Assembly: GCA_030600865.1 (NCBI GenBank)
Contig: JAUVUS010000144.1
Span: forward strand, 1 to 6,712
DNA length: 6,712 nucleotides
From: Bacteroidales bacterium
Lineage (GTDB): Bacteria; Bacteroidota; Bacteroidia; Bacteroidales; UBA12077
Direction: 5' to 3'
A program made the position numbers and the translations under genes. The notes beneath the pieces are model-generated. The model did no database searches. It worked only from the letters and a program-made list of their open reading frames with translations, and had not been told where the DNA came from. Below are positions 1 to 6,586 of the stretch, piece by piece (position 1 is the first letter of the stretch; every line of letters starts with the position of its first letter).

Positions 1-142
1 GTGATAAGTAGATTTCCTGAGAACATTCTATCTCTTTATGGAGAGGCATTAAGTAGTGATATTTTATATAGTTTTCTAAAATATCACTACTTAATGCCTC
101 TCCATAAAGAGATAGAATGTTCTCAGGAAATCTACTTATCAC
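1..142. repeat. Perfect fold-back inverted repeat, 66-base arms
   Basis: Bases 1-66 are the exact reverse complement of bases 77-142, leaving a 10-base unpaired centre at 67-76. No mismatch is seen in the arms. The symmetry is cut by the window edge, so the arms could be longer. The right arm (77-142) continues in frame from the glycosyltransferase that starts at 826, so it is probably the genuine sequence and the left arm (1-66) the copied-back one. A perfect palindrome made of protein-coding sequence at the very end of a sequence is typical of a contig-end chimera from amplification or assembly. A natural long palindrome is possible but less likely. Confidence 0.95.
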
Positions 143-826
143 TATTGAAAAAGCCTCTATTAGGATATTTACACCATCTTTAGCATCATTTAGAGAACCA
201 ATATATGTTAGTAATTTACTATCCTTTGTTTTTTTTAATGAAAATCGATCCAAATCTACGGTCATCGGACTATGTACAGATGGTATTTTAGGATATTGAT
301 TGCTAAAGTATCTTATTAATGGTTTGGTCATTAATAAATAACCATCAAATAAATGATAATGTATTTTGATAAAAAAAAATTTACTTAAACGATTTTGTAT
401 TCTTACATCTGGGTGTTCACTTTCTTCTTTAAGTAAAATTGAAGAATGAAATAGCTTTGCCAATTTTAGCAATATTATTGCATAAGTGTGAGAAGAATAG
501 TATATTATTGCTGAGTTGGATTTTGTTTTAAATAAAGAAAAATACAAAAGTCTTACTGCCCCGATAAAATTATCGATTCTTCTTTTTAAGAAATGTTTTG
601 ATTTTATAGGTGATTTAAATAAATAACGAAATTTAAAACCATCTAAATTTCCTTCCCTATTATGGTTTGATATGCTCTCTGCATTTTCAGTTTTTCTAAA
701 AATAATTATTTCACAATTTACTCCATTCGTAGTAAATCCTTTAGCATACGATAAGATTCGATTAGTAGCAGCCATGCCAATTGGAATGGATACATCTGTT
801 ACTATATATATTTTTTCAGGGTTCAT
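2..826 (-). CDS. GT4-family glycosyltransferase, C-terminus missing
   Basis: This is an open reading frame from ATG at 826 that reaches the window edge without a stop. The trustworthy part is residues 1-250 (826-77), before the fold-back centre; residues after about 253 are translated from the reversed arm and should be ignored. The N-terminal half has a Rossmann-like start (KIYIVTDV, residues 5-12) followed by a loop with G17 and an NRI segment (22-24), as in GT-B fold transferases. It also has an acceptor-side KEESEHP segment at 133-139. The C-terminal domain begins with YIGSLNDAKDG (208-218), followed by an IEAF helix (223-226) and LSLYGE (238-243), which is the usual opening of the GT4 donor-binding domain. 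The EX7E region is not reached; about 100-150 residues should be missing. It probably adds one sugar to the lipid-linked repeat unit at the inner membrane. Sugar specificity cannot be told. Confidence 0.85.
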   Translation of the reverse strand, partial: MNPEKIYIVTDVSIPIGMAATNRILSYAKGFTTNGVNCEIIIFRKTENAESISNHNREGNLDGFKFRYLFKSPIKSKHFLKRRIDNFIGAVRLLYFSLFKTKSNSAIIYYSSHTYAIILLKLAKLFHSSILLKEESEHPDVRIQNRLSKFFFIKIHYHLFDGYLLMTKPLIRYFSNQYPKIPSVHSPMTVDLDRFSLKKTKDSKLLTYIGSLNDAKDGVNILIEAFSIVISRFPENILSLYGEALSSDILENYIKYHYLMPLHKEIECSQEIYLS

Positions 827-889
827 TTAATCGCGTTTGTTTTTTAACCAGGGATTCAGGACATTTAAAATCGTTTTCCATTTGAGCAT
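827..889 (-). other. 20-codon ORF in the gap before the GT4 gene, doubtful
   Basis: An ATG at 889 opens a 20-residue frame (MLKWKTILNVLNPWLKNKRD) whose TAA (829-827) directly abuts the ATG of the glycosyltransferase at 826. A GGAG sits only about one base before this ATG, too close to act as its ribosome site; it is better spaced for another ATG about nine bases on, in a different frame, which ends after 21 codons. It may be a leader, a gene remnant or chance. Nothing in the peptide is recognisable. Confidence 0.15.
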
Positions 890-920
890 ACTCCAATATT
901 AATATGCGTTAAATTTATTT

Positions 921-2177
921 TCACGAAAGACTTTGCTCTCTGGTTCTAATTTTAAGGCTTGCTTGTTTTTTGTTTTTTAAATAGATGAATGGATAAAAAA
1001 GCACAACATAAATTAATGGTCTGAATTCCATTGAATTGGAAAATAATACAGAAAAATAGGCTAACAATAAAACGATGTTAACCACAACTGTTTTCCGGAA
1101 TTTTTCTTTTATAAATTTATATGAAGATATACTCATTAAGATAAGTCCCGGCCATCCCCAGATATACAATACATTTGCTATGGTGTTCGAACCGCTAAAA
1201 ACTGTACCGTATTTTTCCAATAAGTATTTACTTTCGTATAATCCATTACCAAAAGGCCAGGCCAACGACTGTTCAAAATTGTATTTCATAATTGCAATTC
1301 TATTCACTCTTATTACCCCTGAAAAGCGTTTATAGGAATTGTCAATATTTTCAACAAAACCATCGATTTTACTTCCCATAAAATCGAGATTATACATGTA
1401 ATATCCCAGGTAAATAACAATGGGGATGGCCAGAATATACAATGCATACGATTTGTTGGCCAATTGTTGATTATAAGCGATTAATATTAATATAATAGCT
1501 ATATAACCCGAGGTTGAGAAGGTCGTTAAAATGGCAAAAATAAAGGTAAAAGAAATTTTGTCCCATTTAAAATTATTAACGCCCATATGGTAAATTAAAG
1601 CAAAAACAAGGATCATGGAAAAACCTCCCGGTTCCCACATAAAACCGCTATTTCGGTAGATCTGTCCAGGTAGATACGCCCATGCATTATGCATATAAAT
1701 GAAAATGTACCAACCTCCAGGTAGTTTTTGTTCTTCCTGGGTCATGAAGTTTAACGAACCGGATAAACTGTTAAACAAGCCGGGATTAAGCAGATCTATA
1801 AAATAGAATGGTAAAGAGATGAGTGTTAAAATGTAAATGTACTTTACCAATTTATCAAAAAAATCGGGTCCTACCACTTTTAAAATAAAATAAAACAATA
1901 ACAATACCCCTGAACGGGTTGCAAGTGTAAGTAAGTGTATATTGGCAGGTTTATTATTATAATAAGAAAGTAAATTTATGATTACCCAAAATGCAATAAA
2001 GAATAGTATAAACTTACCTAAATTTCTTTTTTTATAAATGAAAAGGAATAATAATAGAATAAAGGAACATAATAAAAAAATTCTGCTTTGAGTAAGAGAA
2101 GAAGCGCCAGCATTGTATAACAAAAATATTGTAATAGCAATAAAGGAGTGATCTATTTTATTAAAAAAATTGAACAT
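921..2177 (-). CDS. Wzy-like O-antigen/capsule repeat-unit polymerase
   Basis: The 418-residue protein is strongly hydrophobic, with roughly ten to twelve likely membrane segments (for example near 32-48, 56-72, 84-100, 112-130, 184-200, 226-236, 246-262, 332-350, 364-380 and 386-400). Two larger polar stretches, about 135-182 and 263-330, would be periplasmic loops. The first ends in RNSGFMWEPGGF (175-186), a motif I associate with Wzy/O-antigen-ligase-like proteins of Bacteroidota; the second holds PFGNGLYESKYL (308-319). Such proteins polymerise undecaprenyl-linked repeat units on the periplasmic face of the inner membrane. Length and topology fit the family, which is otherwise poorly conserved. 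WaaL-type ligase is the main alternative, but the setting among glycosyltransferases favours polymerase. The start overlaps the end of the preceding small ORF by 17 bases. By eye this gene is richer in GC than the neighbouring GT4 gene at 2381-3634, suggesting a different origin. Confidence 0.8.
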   Translation of the reverse strand: MFNFFNKIDHSFIAITIFLLYNAGASSLTQSRIFLLCSFILLLFLFIYKKRNLGKFILFFIAFWVIINLLSYYNNKPANIHLLTLATRSGVLLLFYFILKVVGPDFFDKLVKYIYILTLISLPFYFIDLLNPGLFNSLSGSLNFMTQEEQKLPGGWYIFIYMHNAWAYLPGQIYRNSGFMWEPGGFSMILVFALIYHMGVNNFKWDKISFTFIFAILTTFSTSGYIAIILILIAYNQQLANKSYALYILAIPIVIYLGYYMYNLDFMGSKIDGFVENIDNSYKRFSGVIRVNRIAIMKYNFEQSLAWPFGNGLYESKYLLEKYGTVFSGSNTIANVLYIWGWPGLILMSISSYKFIKEKFRKTVVVNIVLLLAYFSVLFSNSMEFRPLIYVVLFYPFIYLKNKKQASLKIRTREQSLS

Positions 2178-2409
2178 GTTTTTTTAAAGTCTTTTTTATA
2201 TTCATCTCACACCCGACTATCATTTCCTGATCTTTTGCGGTTAAATCGTTACTTATTATCCAATCGGGATTATCCGTTTTTCTAAATTCATCAAAAGTAA
2301 TTGAATCTATTTCTGAGATATTATGTGTTTTAAATCCTTGTACTTTTAAAGAAATATAAAGATTATCTTTAAAATATATTTTAATCTTGTACAAAATCCA
2401 AAATAACAT
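2161..2409 (-). CDS. Hypothetical 82-residue protein, overlapping both neighbours
   Basis: This small ORF fills the roughly 200-base space between the GT4 gene and the polymerase gene. Its ATG (2409) lies 29 bases inside the 3' end of the GT4 gene and its stop lies 17 bases inside the polymerase gene, an arrangement that suggests translational coupling. The product starts with a hydrophobic, basic stretch (MLFWILYKIKIYF) and then becomes mixed, with an acidic middle (SEIDSITFDEF, about 32-42) and a lysine-rich end. I do not recognise a family. It has no long membrane segment and no cysteine or histidine cluster. It could be a real small protein, or the remaining piece of a larger gene lost when the polymerase was inserted. 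No clear ribosome binding site is visible. Confidence 0.45.
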   Translation of the reverse strand: MLFWILYKIKIYFKDNLYISLKVQGFKTHNISEIDSITFDEFRKTDNPDWIISNDLTAKDQEMIVGCEMNIKKTLKKHVQFF

Positions 2410-3634
2410 CTTTATAACATTTCAGAAAATTATGAAATACATTTTCGTTATTTACTATTCTCTGAATTTCATTATATCCTTTCAACGCTAAATTGCAAGA
2501 TAATTCATTGTTATTTATCAATAAATCCATATATTCAGCAAGCTGATCAATGTTGCCAGGTTCTGCCAGCTTTATTACTTCTTCATTTTTATTAAGATCA
2601 GGTATGCCTCCTGATTTATATGCAATCACCGGAATCTTCATCAGCATAGCTTCAATAATTGTTCCCGGTATTATGTCGTTATATGTAGGCAATATGAGAA
2701 TTTTTCCTGTTGACACAATTTCATGTGCTTTCTTTAAAGAGGAAAAATAACCTAAAAATTCTATGTTTTCATTAATCCCAAGTTTTTTGCTTAAATTCTT
2801 CAAATATTCAATATATTCTTTACCTCCACCTCCAACTATACCTAATAATAAGTTTGGATTTTTAATTAAAATTTTAGAAAATGCATTTAGAGTATCTTCA
2901 ATTCCCTTAGTTTTAACTATTCTTCCATAATATATAAAATCATATCTTTTAATTTTAATTTCTAAATTTTTCGGATCGACTAATGGAAAAAGTAAAAAAA
3001 AGTCATATAACTTAGCTTTGCCATTTATTTTTCTTACAATATCTGCCATAAATGTTGTACGGATATTTATATGATTAATCTTTTCATAAAGATCTTTTTC
3101 AACAATAGTTCTTTTCTTGTTTATATAACTCTTCTTACTATTTGTTAAGAAATGAAAACCCTGCACTGTCAGCAATATTGGATATTTGCTTATGAAATTG
3201 TATATCCAAGAAGAATAATGAGCATTTTCAGCACCGAACAAATGTATTATATCTGGATTGAGGCTTTCAATTAATCTTTTGACTTTTCTTTTGGATGAAT
3301 AAAAATTGGAATAATAATCCCATGGAAAAAAACGTCTCGACCATTTATAACCTGTTTTAAGAATACCTGTGTTTACAAAATGATAATATACATCCTTATA
3401 AATAATGGATGTATCATTCTTTAAACCTGTGTATGGAGCTATTATATGCAATTCAACAAAATTCGCCCCACATTCAAAAAGAGGAATCAATACATTAATC
3501 CAAGTAGCAAACTCATTGATTATATAATTTCCCCTAATAACTCCCACATCTTTAAGTAATTGTGTAATTTTCTCATTTGCAAAATGGCATATCCATGCAA
3601 CTTTGATTTTTTTATTCTTAGTTTTTAAATGCAT
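2381..3634 (-). CDS. GT4-family glycosyltransferase, GT-B fold
   Basis: The 417-residue protein has the usual full length of a GT4 enzyme. The N-terminal domain has KVAWICHFAN (11-20) as first strand, and NPDIIHLFGAENA (126-138) and LLTVQGFHF (154-162) as acceptor-side elements. The donor domain begins with FIYYGRIVKTKGIED (233-247), where R238 and K243 match the diphosphate-contacting Arg and Lys, then a GGGG turn (268-271). The nucleotide-sugar motif is PTYNDIIPGTIIEAM (316-330) followed by PVIAYKSGGIPDL (335-347). The usual EX7E pair reads D320-X7-E328, a conservative change in the first acidic residue. It should transfer a sugar from a nucleotide donor to the lipid-linked repeat unit at the cytoplasmic face; the sugar is unknown. 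The start is fixed because an in-frame TGA lies two codons upstream. It is the first intact gene after two broken ones. Confidence 0.9.
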   Translation of the reverse strand: MHLKTKNKKIKVAWICHFANEKITQLLKDVGVIRGNYIINEFATWINVLIPLFECGANFVELHIIAPYTGLKNDTSIIYKDVYYHFVNTGILKTGYKWSRRFFPWDYYSNFYSSKRKVKRLIESLNPDIIHLFGAENAHYSSWIYNFISKYPILLTVQGFHFLTNSKKSYINKKRTIVEKDLYEKINHINIRTTFMADIVRKINGKAKLYDFFLLFPLVDPKNLEIKIKRYDFIYYGRIVKTKGIEDTLNAFSKILIKNPNLLLGIVGGGGKEYIEYLKNLSKKLGINENIEFLGYFSSLKKAHEIVSTGKILILPTYNDIIPGTIIEAMLMKIPVIAYKSGGIPDLNKNEEVIKLAEPGNIDQLAEYMDLLINNNELSCNLALKGYNEIQRIVNNENVFHNFLKCYKDVILDFVQD

Positions 3635-3675
3635 TAATCAAATTAATATTTGATAGATTTTGGTTTTTAATAAAA

Positions 3676-3868
3676 TTAAATATGAAATAGCATTAATATC
3701 AGTCTCTTATTACCAATGTGTAAATCTTCAATTTTTTTCACAGAAATAATTAATTCTAAATGACCAATATTAAGCATCTTATTTAAAAGTATGATCTGTT
3801 TAAATTTTAATGATGTAGTCTTCATGATTGTATGTAATCATCCAGATATGTACTAATTCTTTTTTCAT
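3676..3868 (-). pseudogene. Decayed remnant of a GT2 glycosyltransferase
   Basis: An ATG at 3868, two bases after the stop of the glycosidase-like gene, encodes KKELVHIWMITYNHEDYI, the typical opening strand of GT2 (GT-A fold) transferases, where a TYNHE-type motif precedes the first helix. The frame stops after 22 residues (TAA at 3802-3800). A second frame, shifted by one base and open from 3825 to 3676, contains LELIIS (residues 23-28 of that frame), about 20 codons after HEDY. That matches the spacing expected for the second strand of a GT2 domain, normally ELIIGED with a CSTDNT-like continuation. After that the resemblance fades and no DXD is found. Only about 230 bases separate this start from the next gene, far too short for a GT2 gene of about 900 bases, so most of the gene is deleted. 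The N-terminal match is strong; the frameshifted continuation is an inference. Confidence 0.65.
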
Positions 3869-3870
3869 TA

Positions 3871-4808
3871 TTATTTTTCATCTAAAACAGCATACCCAAA
3901 TCCACTTTGTCCAAATCCATTCCCGTTATATAACATGAATAATTTATTTTTATGTCTATAAACGTTTGGATAAGCAAGCATTTCAATATCCCATCCTTCT
4001 TCTGAAACGTCAATTCCTACATCCTTATCCTTTCTAATCCATTTAATACCATCAACTGATTCAGCATAACCAATTCTATAACTTTTTTCCGTGTTTTTTC
4101 TGTAATCAGATCCATTTCTAACAGAATACCACATTTTATAAAGACCATTATCCTTTATAACGCTTGGAACAGATATTCCACCTTCGTTTTCGTCCTCAAA
4201 ATCAATACAAATAATGTCTTTAGCTGACCAGTGTATACCGTCATTGGATTCAGCATATTTAATATGGTAAATGGCTCCGAAACTCCATTTATTATCTTCC
4301 ATTCTGTATATGACATATACCATGCTCTCCAAATGTTGTTTTCTATTATTATACTTTGAATTGATGTTGAAATTGGATCTATTATATTTCTATCCATAAT
4401 AGGACCCCTGGAATATTTTTTGAAAGTCTTTCCATTATCTTCACTTATCCCTAAACCGTCAGCAACCCTATACCGTGCTGTTAATCCTGCATTCCATCCT
4501 AGATAATAAAAGTATTTTATTCCTTTGTGATTTACAATACAAGAAGGCATTACTCCGCTATCGTCAAAACAACCTACATCACCTAAAGGTAGAATAGGTT
4601 TATTATGTTCATATAATATATTTTGTGGATTATCAGCTTCCACTTCAATGTATGTAGTTAATGTTCTTTTTTCATTGTCTCTGGTTCCAAAATATATTCT
4701 GATTCTTTCTTCATCCACTTTGTCAGCTACAGGTACTTGAGCATGTGTCTGCATCCATAAATGTTTTTTTTGAGGTTTATAGATTAAACCTTTTTTAATC
4801 CACTCCAT
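3871..4808 (-). pseudogene. Glycosidase-like five-bladed beta-propeller protein, frameshifted
   Basis: Two overlapping frames are halves of one gene. Frame one, from ATG 4808, is good through F180 (codon 4271-4269, in EPF). The homologous continuation YHIKYAESNDGIHW resumes one base shifted at 4269 and runs to TAA at 3873-3871. Restoring one T in the minus-strand TTT (AAA at 4269-4271 on the plus strand) gives a single 312-residue protein, the expected size for this family. Visible elements are a canonical Asp box SEDNGKTF (122-129), RYRVADGLGIS (112-122), GPIMDR (135-140), and two repeated YAES-DGI-W blade motifs downstream. This is the GH32/GH43/GH130-like propeller fold seen in some polysaccharide loci. 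The N-terminus (MEWIKKGLIY) has no signal peptide, so the protein would be cytoplasmic. The catalytic residues and the reaction are not assignable. As written, the product is cut after about 180 native residues plus a 37-residue out-of-frame tail. Confidence 0.85.
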
Positions 4809-4898
4809 AATAATTTTATATTAATTAATTTAATAATTTTTTAACTTGCATTACAATAATTTAAAAACATTCCTACTATTTATACAAATAATAAACGA

Positions 4899-5846
4899 TT
4901 AATCAGATACCTTCCAAAGTCCTTTTTGAAAGGCTTCACAAATATCTTCTATTGCATTGAAAATGCTTTTATTTGGTGAGATGTTCAAAGTTTTAAAAAT
5001 TTTATCCGAATTTACAATAAAAGAATCCTCTTTATCTCTATATGGTAAAATCTCTATTTTAATATCCTTACCAAGAACCAGTTTAATTGTTTCAGCAATT
5101 TCCAGTATTGATGGATTTTGACTACTAGAATTAAAGATTTCTCCTGCAATCAAACTAGTTGGAGCATCCAAGAATTTTATAAAACAATCAGAAATATCAT
5201 CAATATGTATTTGTGGTCTAATTTGTTTTCCTCCAAGAATAGTAATTTTGTTTTTAGCAATTGCATTATAAGTTAGTGTATTTACTATAAAATCAAATCT
5301 CATTTTTGGGGACCAACCGCAAACTAATGATGATCGTATAATTGAAGTTGTAAAATCATGTGTATTAGCATTTCTGATCATTTCCTCGCTTTTTGCCTTA
5401 GAAATAGAATACGCATCTTCGGGATACAAAGCTAAATCTTCTGTAAGCGGTTGCTTATATTTATTTCCATAAACACTAATTGTGGATGCCTGAATAAACC
5501 TTTGTATACCGCTATTCAAACATGTTTTTAAAAAATTATTAAGTGCAATATGGTTAACTTCATAAGTTATTTCGGGATTCTTTGCCCCGGCTCTTCCATC
5601 TGAAACAGCTGCTAAATTAATTACGTAATTTACATGCTTCAAATATTGACTATAGCTCTTAAAATCACGAATGTCAGCTTTGATTATTTTAAGTTTAGGA
5701 TTTGTCAGATAATGATGTAATCCAATATTATTAAACCCCTTTCTTTCCAATACAATAACATCATAATTCTTTCGAAGCAATTTATCACATATTACAGACC
5801 CGATATAACCTGCTCCTCCTGTTACTAAAACTTTAGATTTGAACAT
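4899..5846 (-). CDS. NAD-dependent nucleotide-sugar epimerase/dehydratase (extended SDR)
   Basis: The protein begins MFKSKVLVTGGAGYIG, with the GxxGxxG nucleotide-binding motif at residues 10-16. I chose ATG 5846, giving 315 residues, because it overlaps the preceding TAA by one base (TAATG) and puts the first strand at the N-terminus. The upstream in-frame ATG at 5879 would add 11 residues encoded inside the methyltransferase gene. Other family features are the ADIRD segment (57-61), NLAAVSDG (77-84), the catalytic STISVYG region (121-127) and the YxxxK pair Y146/K150 in YSISK. RPQIHIDDISD (210-220) is the substrate-domain RP-H-DD motif typical of sugar epimerases and dehydratases. It acts in the cytoplasm on a nucleotide-linked sugar. 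The exact reaction (4-epimerase, 4,6-dehydratase or 4-ketoreductase) cannot be decided from these motifs. Confidence 0.88.
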   Translation of the reverse strand: MFKSKVLVTGGAGYIGSVICDKLLRKNYDVIVLERKGFNNIGLHHYLTNPKLKIIKADIRDFKSYSQYLKHVNYVINLAAVSDGRAGAKNPEITYEVNHIALNNFLKTCLNSGIQRFIQASTISVYGNKYKQPLTEDLALYPEDAYSISKAKSEEMIRNANTHDFTTSIIRSSLVCGWSPKMRFDFIVNTLTYNAIAKNKITILGGKQIRPQIHIDDISDCFIKFLDAPTSLIAGEIFNSSSQNPSILEIAETIKLVLGKDIKIEILPYRDKEDSFIVNSDKIFKTLNISPNKSIFNAIEDICEAFQKGLWKVSD

Positions 5847-6571
5847 TACTCTTTGATGATATAGGCCGTCGGCATCCAACCAAATTGATATGATCTTATT
5901 TTGGCATTTGGTAATAATTCTTTAATTGCTTTTGTCTCCCCAGGAGCCACTTCATGGTTAAACTGATCCAATAATAAATAACCACCAGGCAAGAGTCTTT
6001 CCCAAAAATATGGTAAAGCATTTTTAACTACTTTATACATACCAGCATCAAAAAATACAATTTTGAATTGCAAATGATTATGCTTGTTGAAGAATTCATT
6101 TAAGTCCTTTGTTACATCAAGTTTATGAATAAAAGTTAAGTTATCTAACTTTTGTGCCTCAACTAACTTGATAAGCCTCTCATAGGATTCAGTATCACCT
6201 CCCTTTACAATTCTTTTATCTTCCTCACCCGGATCATTTCCTTGAAACCAATCAAAACCATGTACCTGGGTCAACGAAATTGGTTCAAATAGCTTGACAA
6301 GTTTAGAAAATAATAATAGAGACGCCCCCTTATAAACTCCAACTTCTGCAATATGCCCTGCAAGCCCTAATGTACTTTTATATGTCTCATATAATGAAAT
6401 ATACCTACCTAAAGTCAGATGGCCTGTAAAACATGGAAAATAATGAATAAAATCCTCAAAATCATAGTTTAAATCTTTTATTATTTTCATCTCTTTATAA
6501 TATTCATCTTTATAAGGGGCAAATTTTTGAGTTTCAAAAACTCCAGGAATGTATTCTTTCTTGTTTTTCAT
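5846..6571 (-). CDS. TylF/macrocin-O-methyltransferase-like class I SAM methyltransferase
   Basis: The 241-residue protein carries the SAM-binding motif I as IAEVGVYKGAS (74-84), with the acidic E76 and the GxxxG turn. It is followed by HGFDWFQGND (104-113), the second strand acid typical of TylF-like enzymes, and HKLDVTKDL (149-157). The late part FFDAGMYKVVKNALPY (173-188) and LLPGGYLLLDQF (193-204) match the family's D-x-x-x-Y and PGG-x-x-x-x-D region. TylF homologues O-methylate a sugar hydroxyl using S-adenosylmethionine and need a divalent metal. Here the likely target is a sugar of the surface glycan or its nucleotide precursor. The start at ATG 6571 is bounded upstream by an in-frame TAA at 6583-6581. 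The gene begins 15 bases after the preceding stop and its own stop overlaps the epimerase start, so the three genes are probably co-transcribed. Confidence 0.85.
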   Translation of the reverse strand: MKNKKEYIPGVFETQKFAPYKDEYYKEMKIIKDLNYDFEDFIHYFPCFTGHLTLGRYISLYETYKSTLGLAGHIAEVGVYKGASLLLFSKLVKLFEPISLTQVHGFDWFQGNDPGEEDKRIVKGGDTESYERLIKLVEAQKLDNLTFIHKLDVTKDLNEFFNKHNHLQFKIVFFDAGMYKVVKNALPYFWERLLPGGYLLLDQFNHEVAPGETKAIKELLPNAKIRSYQFGWMPTAYIIKE

Positions 6572-6586
6572 GTTTATATTTTATTA

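Noticed and set aside
1..142. Invertible promoter or recombinase site typical of Bacteroidota capsule loci
   Set aside because: The arms are coding sequence of a glycosyltransferase separated by only 10 bases, with no promoter between them and no recombinase gene nearby.
1..299. Plus-strand frames at 1-183 and 117-299
   Set aside because: They are opposite-strand shadows of the GT4 gene; the first owes its start to the reversed palindrome arm, where it repeats the GT4 residues.
1075..1335. 86-codon plus-strand frame
   Set aside because: It is antisense to the polymerase gene and has no recognisable family features.
2550..2750. 66-codon plus-strand frame
   Set aside because: It lies opposite the donor-binding domain of the intact GT4 gene, so it is a shadow of conserved coding sequence.
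3637..3654. Seven-base inverted repeat (ATCAAAT/ATTTGAT, four-base loop) just before the GT4 start
   Set aside because: Short AT-only-rich palindromes are expected by chance in such sequence, and it lacks the GC stem and T run of a terminator or a known operator pattern.
3871..4332. A separate 153-residue protein starting at ATG 4332
   Set aside because: Its first 21 residues do not look like the family and overlap the real frame; the family sequence begins at Y22, exactly at the frameshift, so this is the second half of the broken gene.
4809..4898. Possible promoter in the 90-base gap before the glycosidase-like gene
   Set aside because: The gap is very AT-rich, but I found no match to the Bacteroidota TAnnTTTG -7 element at a sensible spacing.
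5847..5879. Upstream start for the epimerase adding 11 residues
   Set aside because: The extension lies within the methyltransferase gene and precedes a standard SDR N-terminus; the TAATG overlap at 5848-5844 supports the shorter form.
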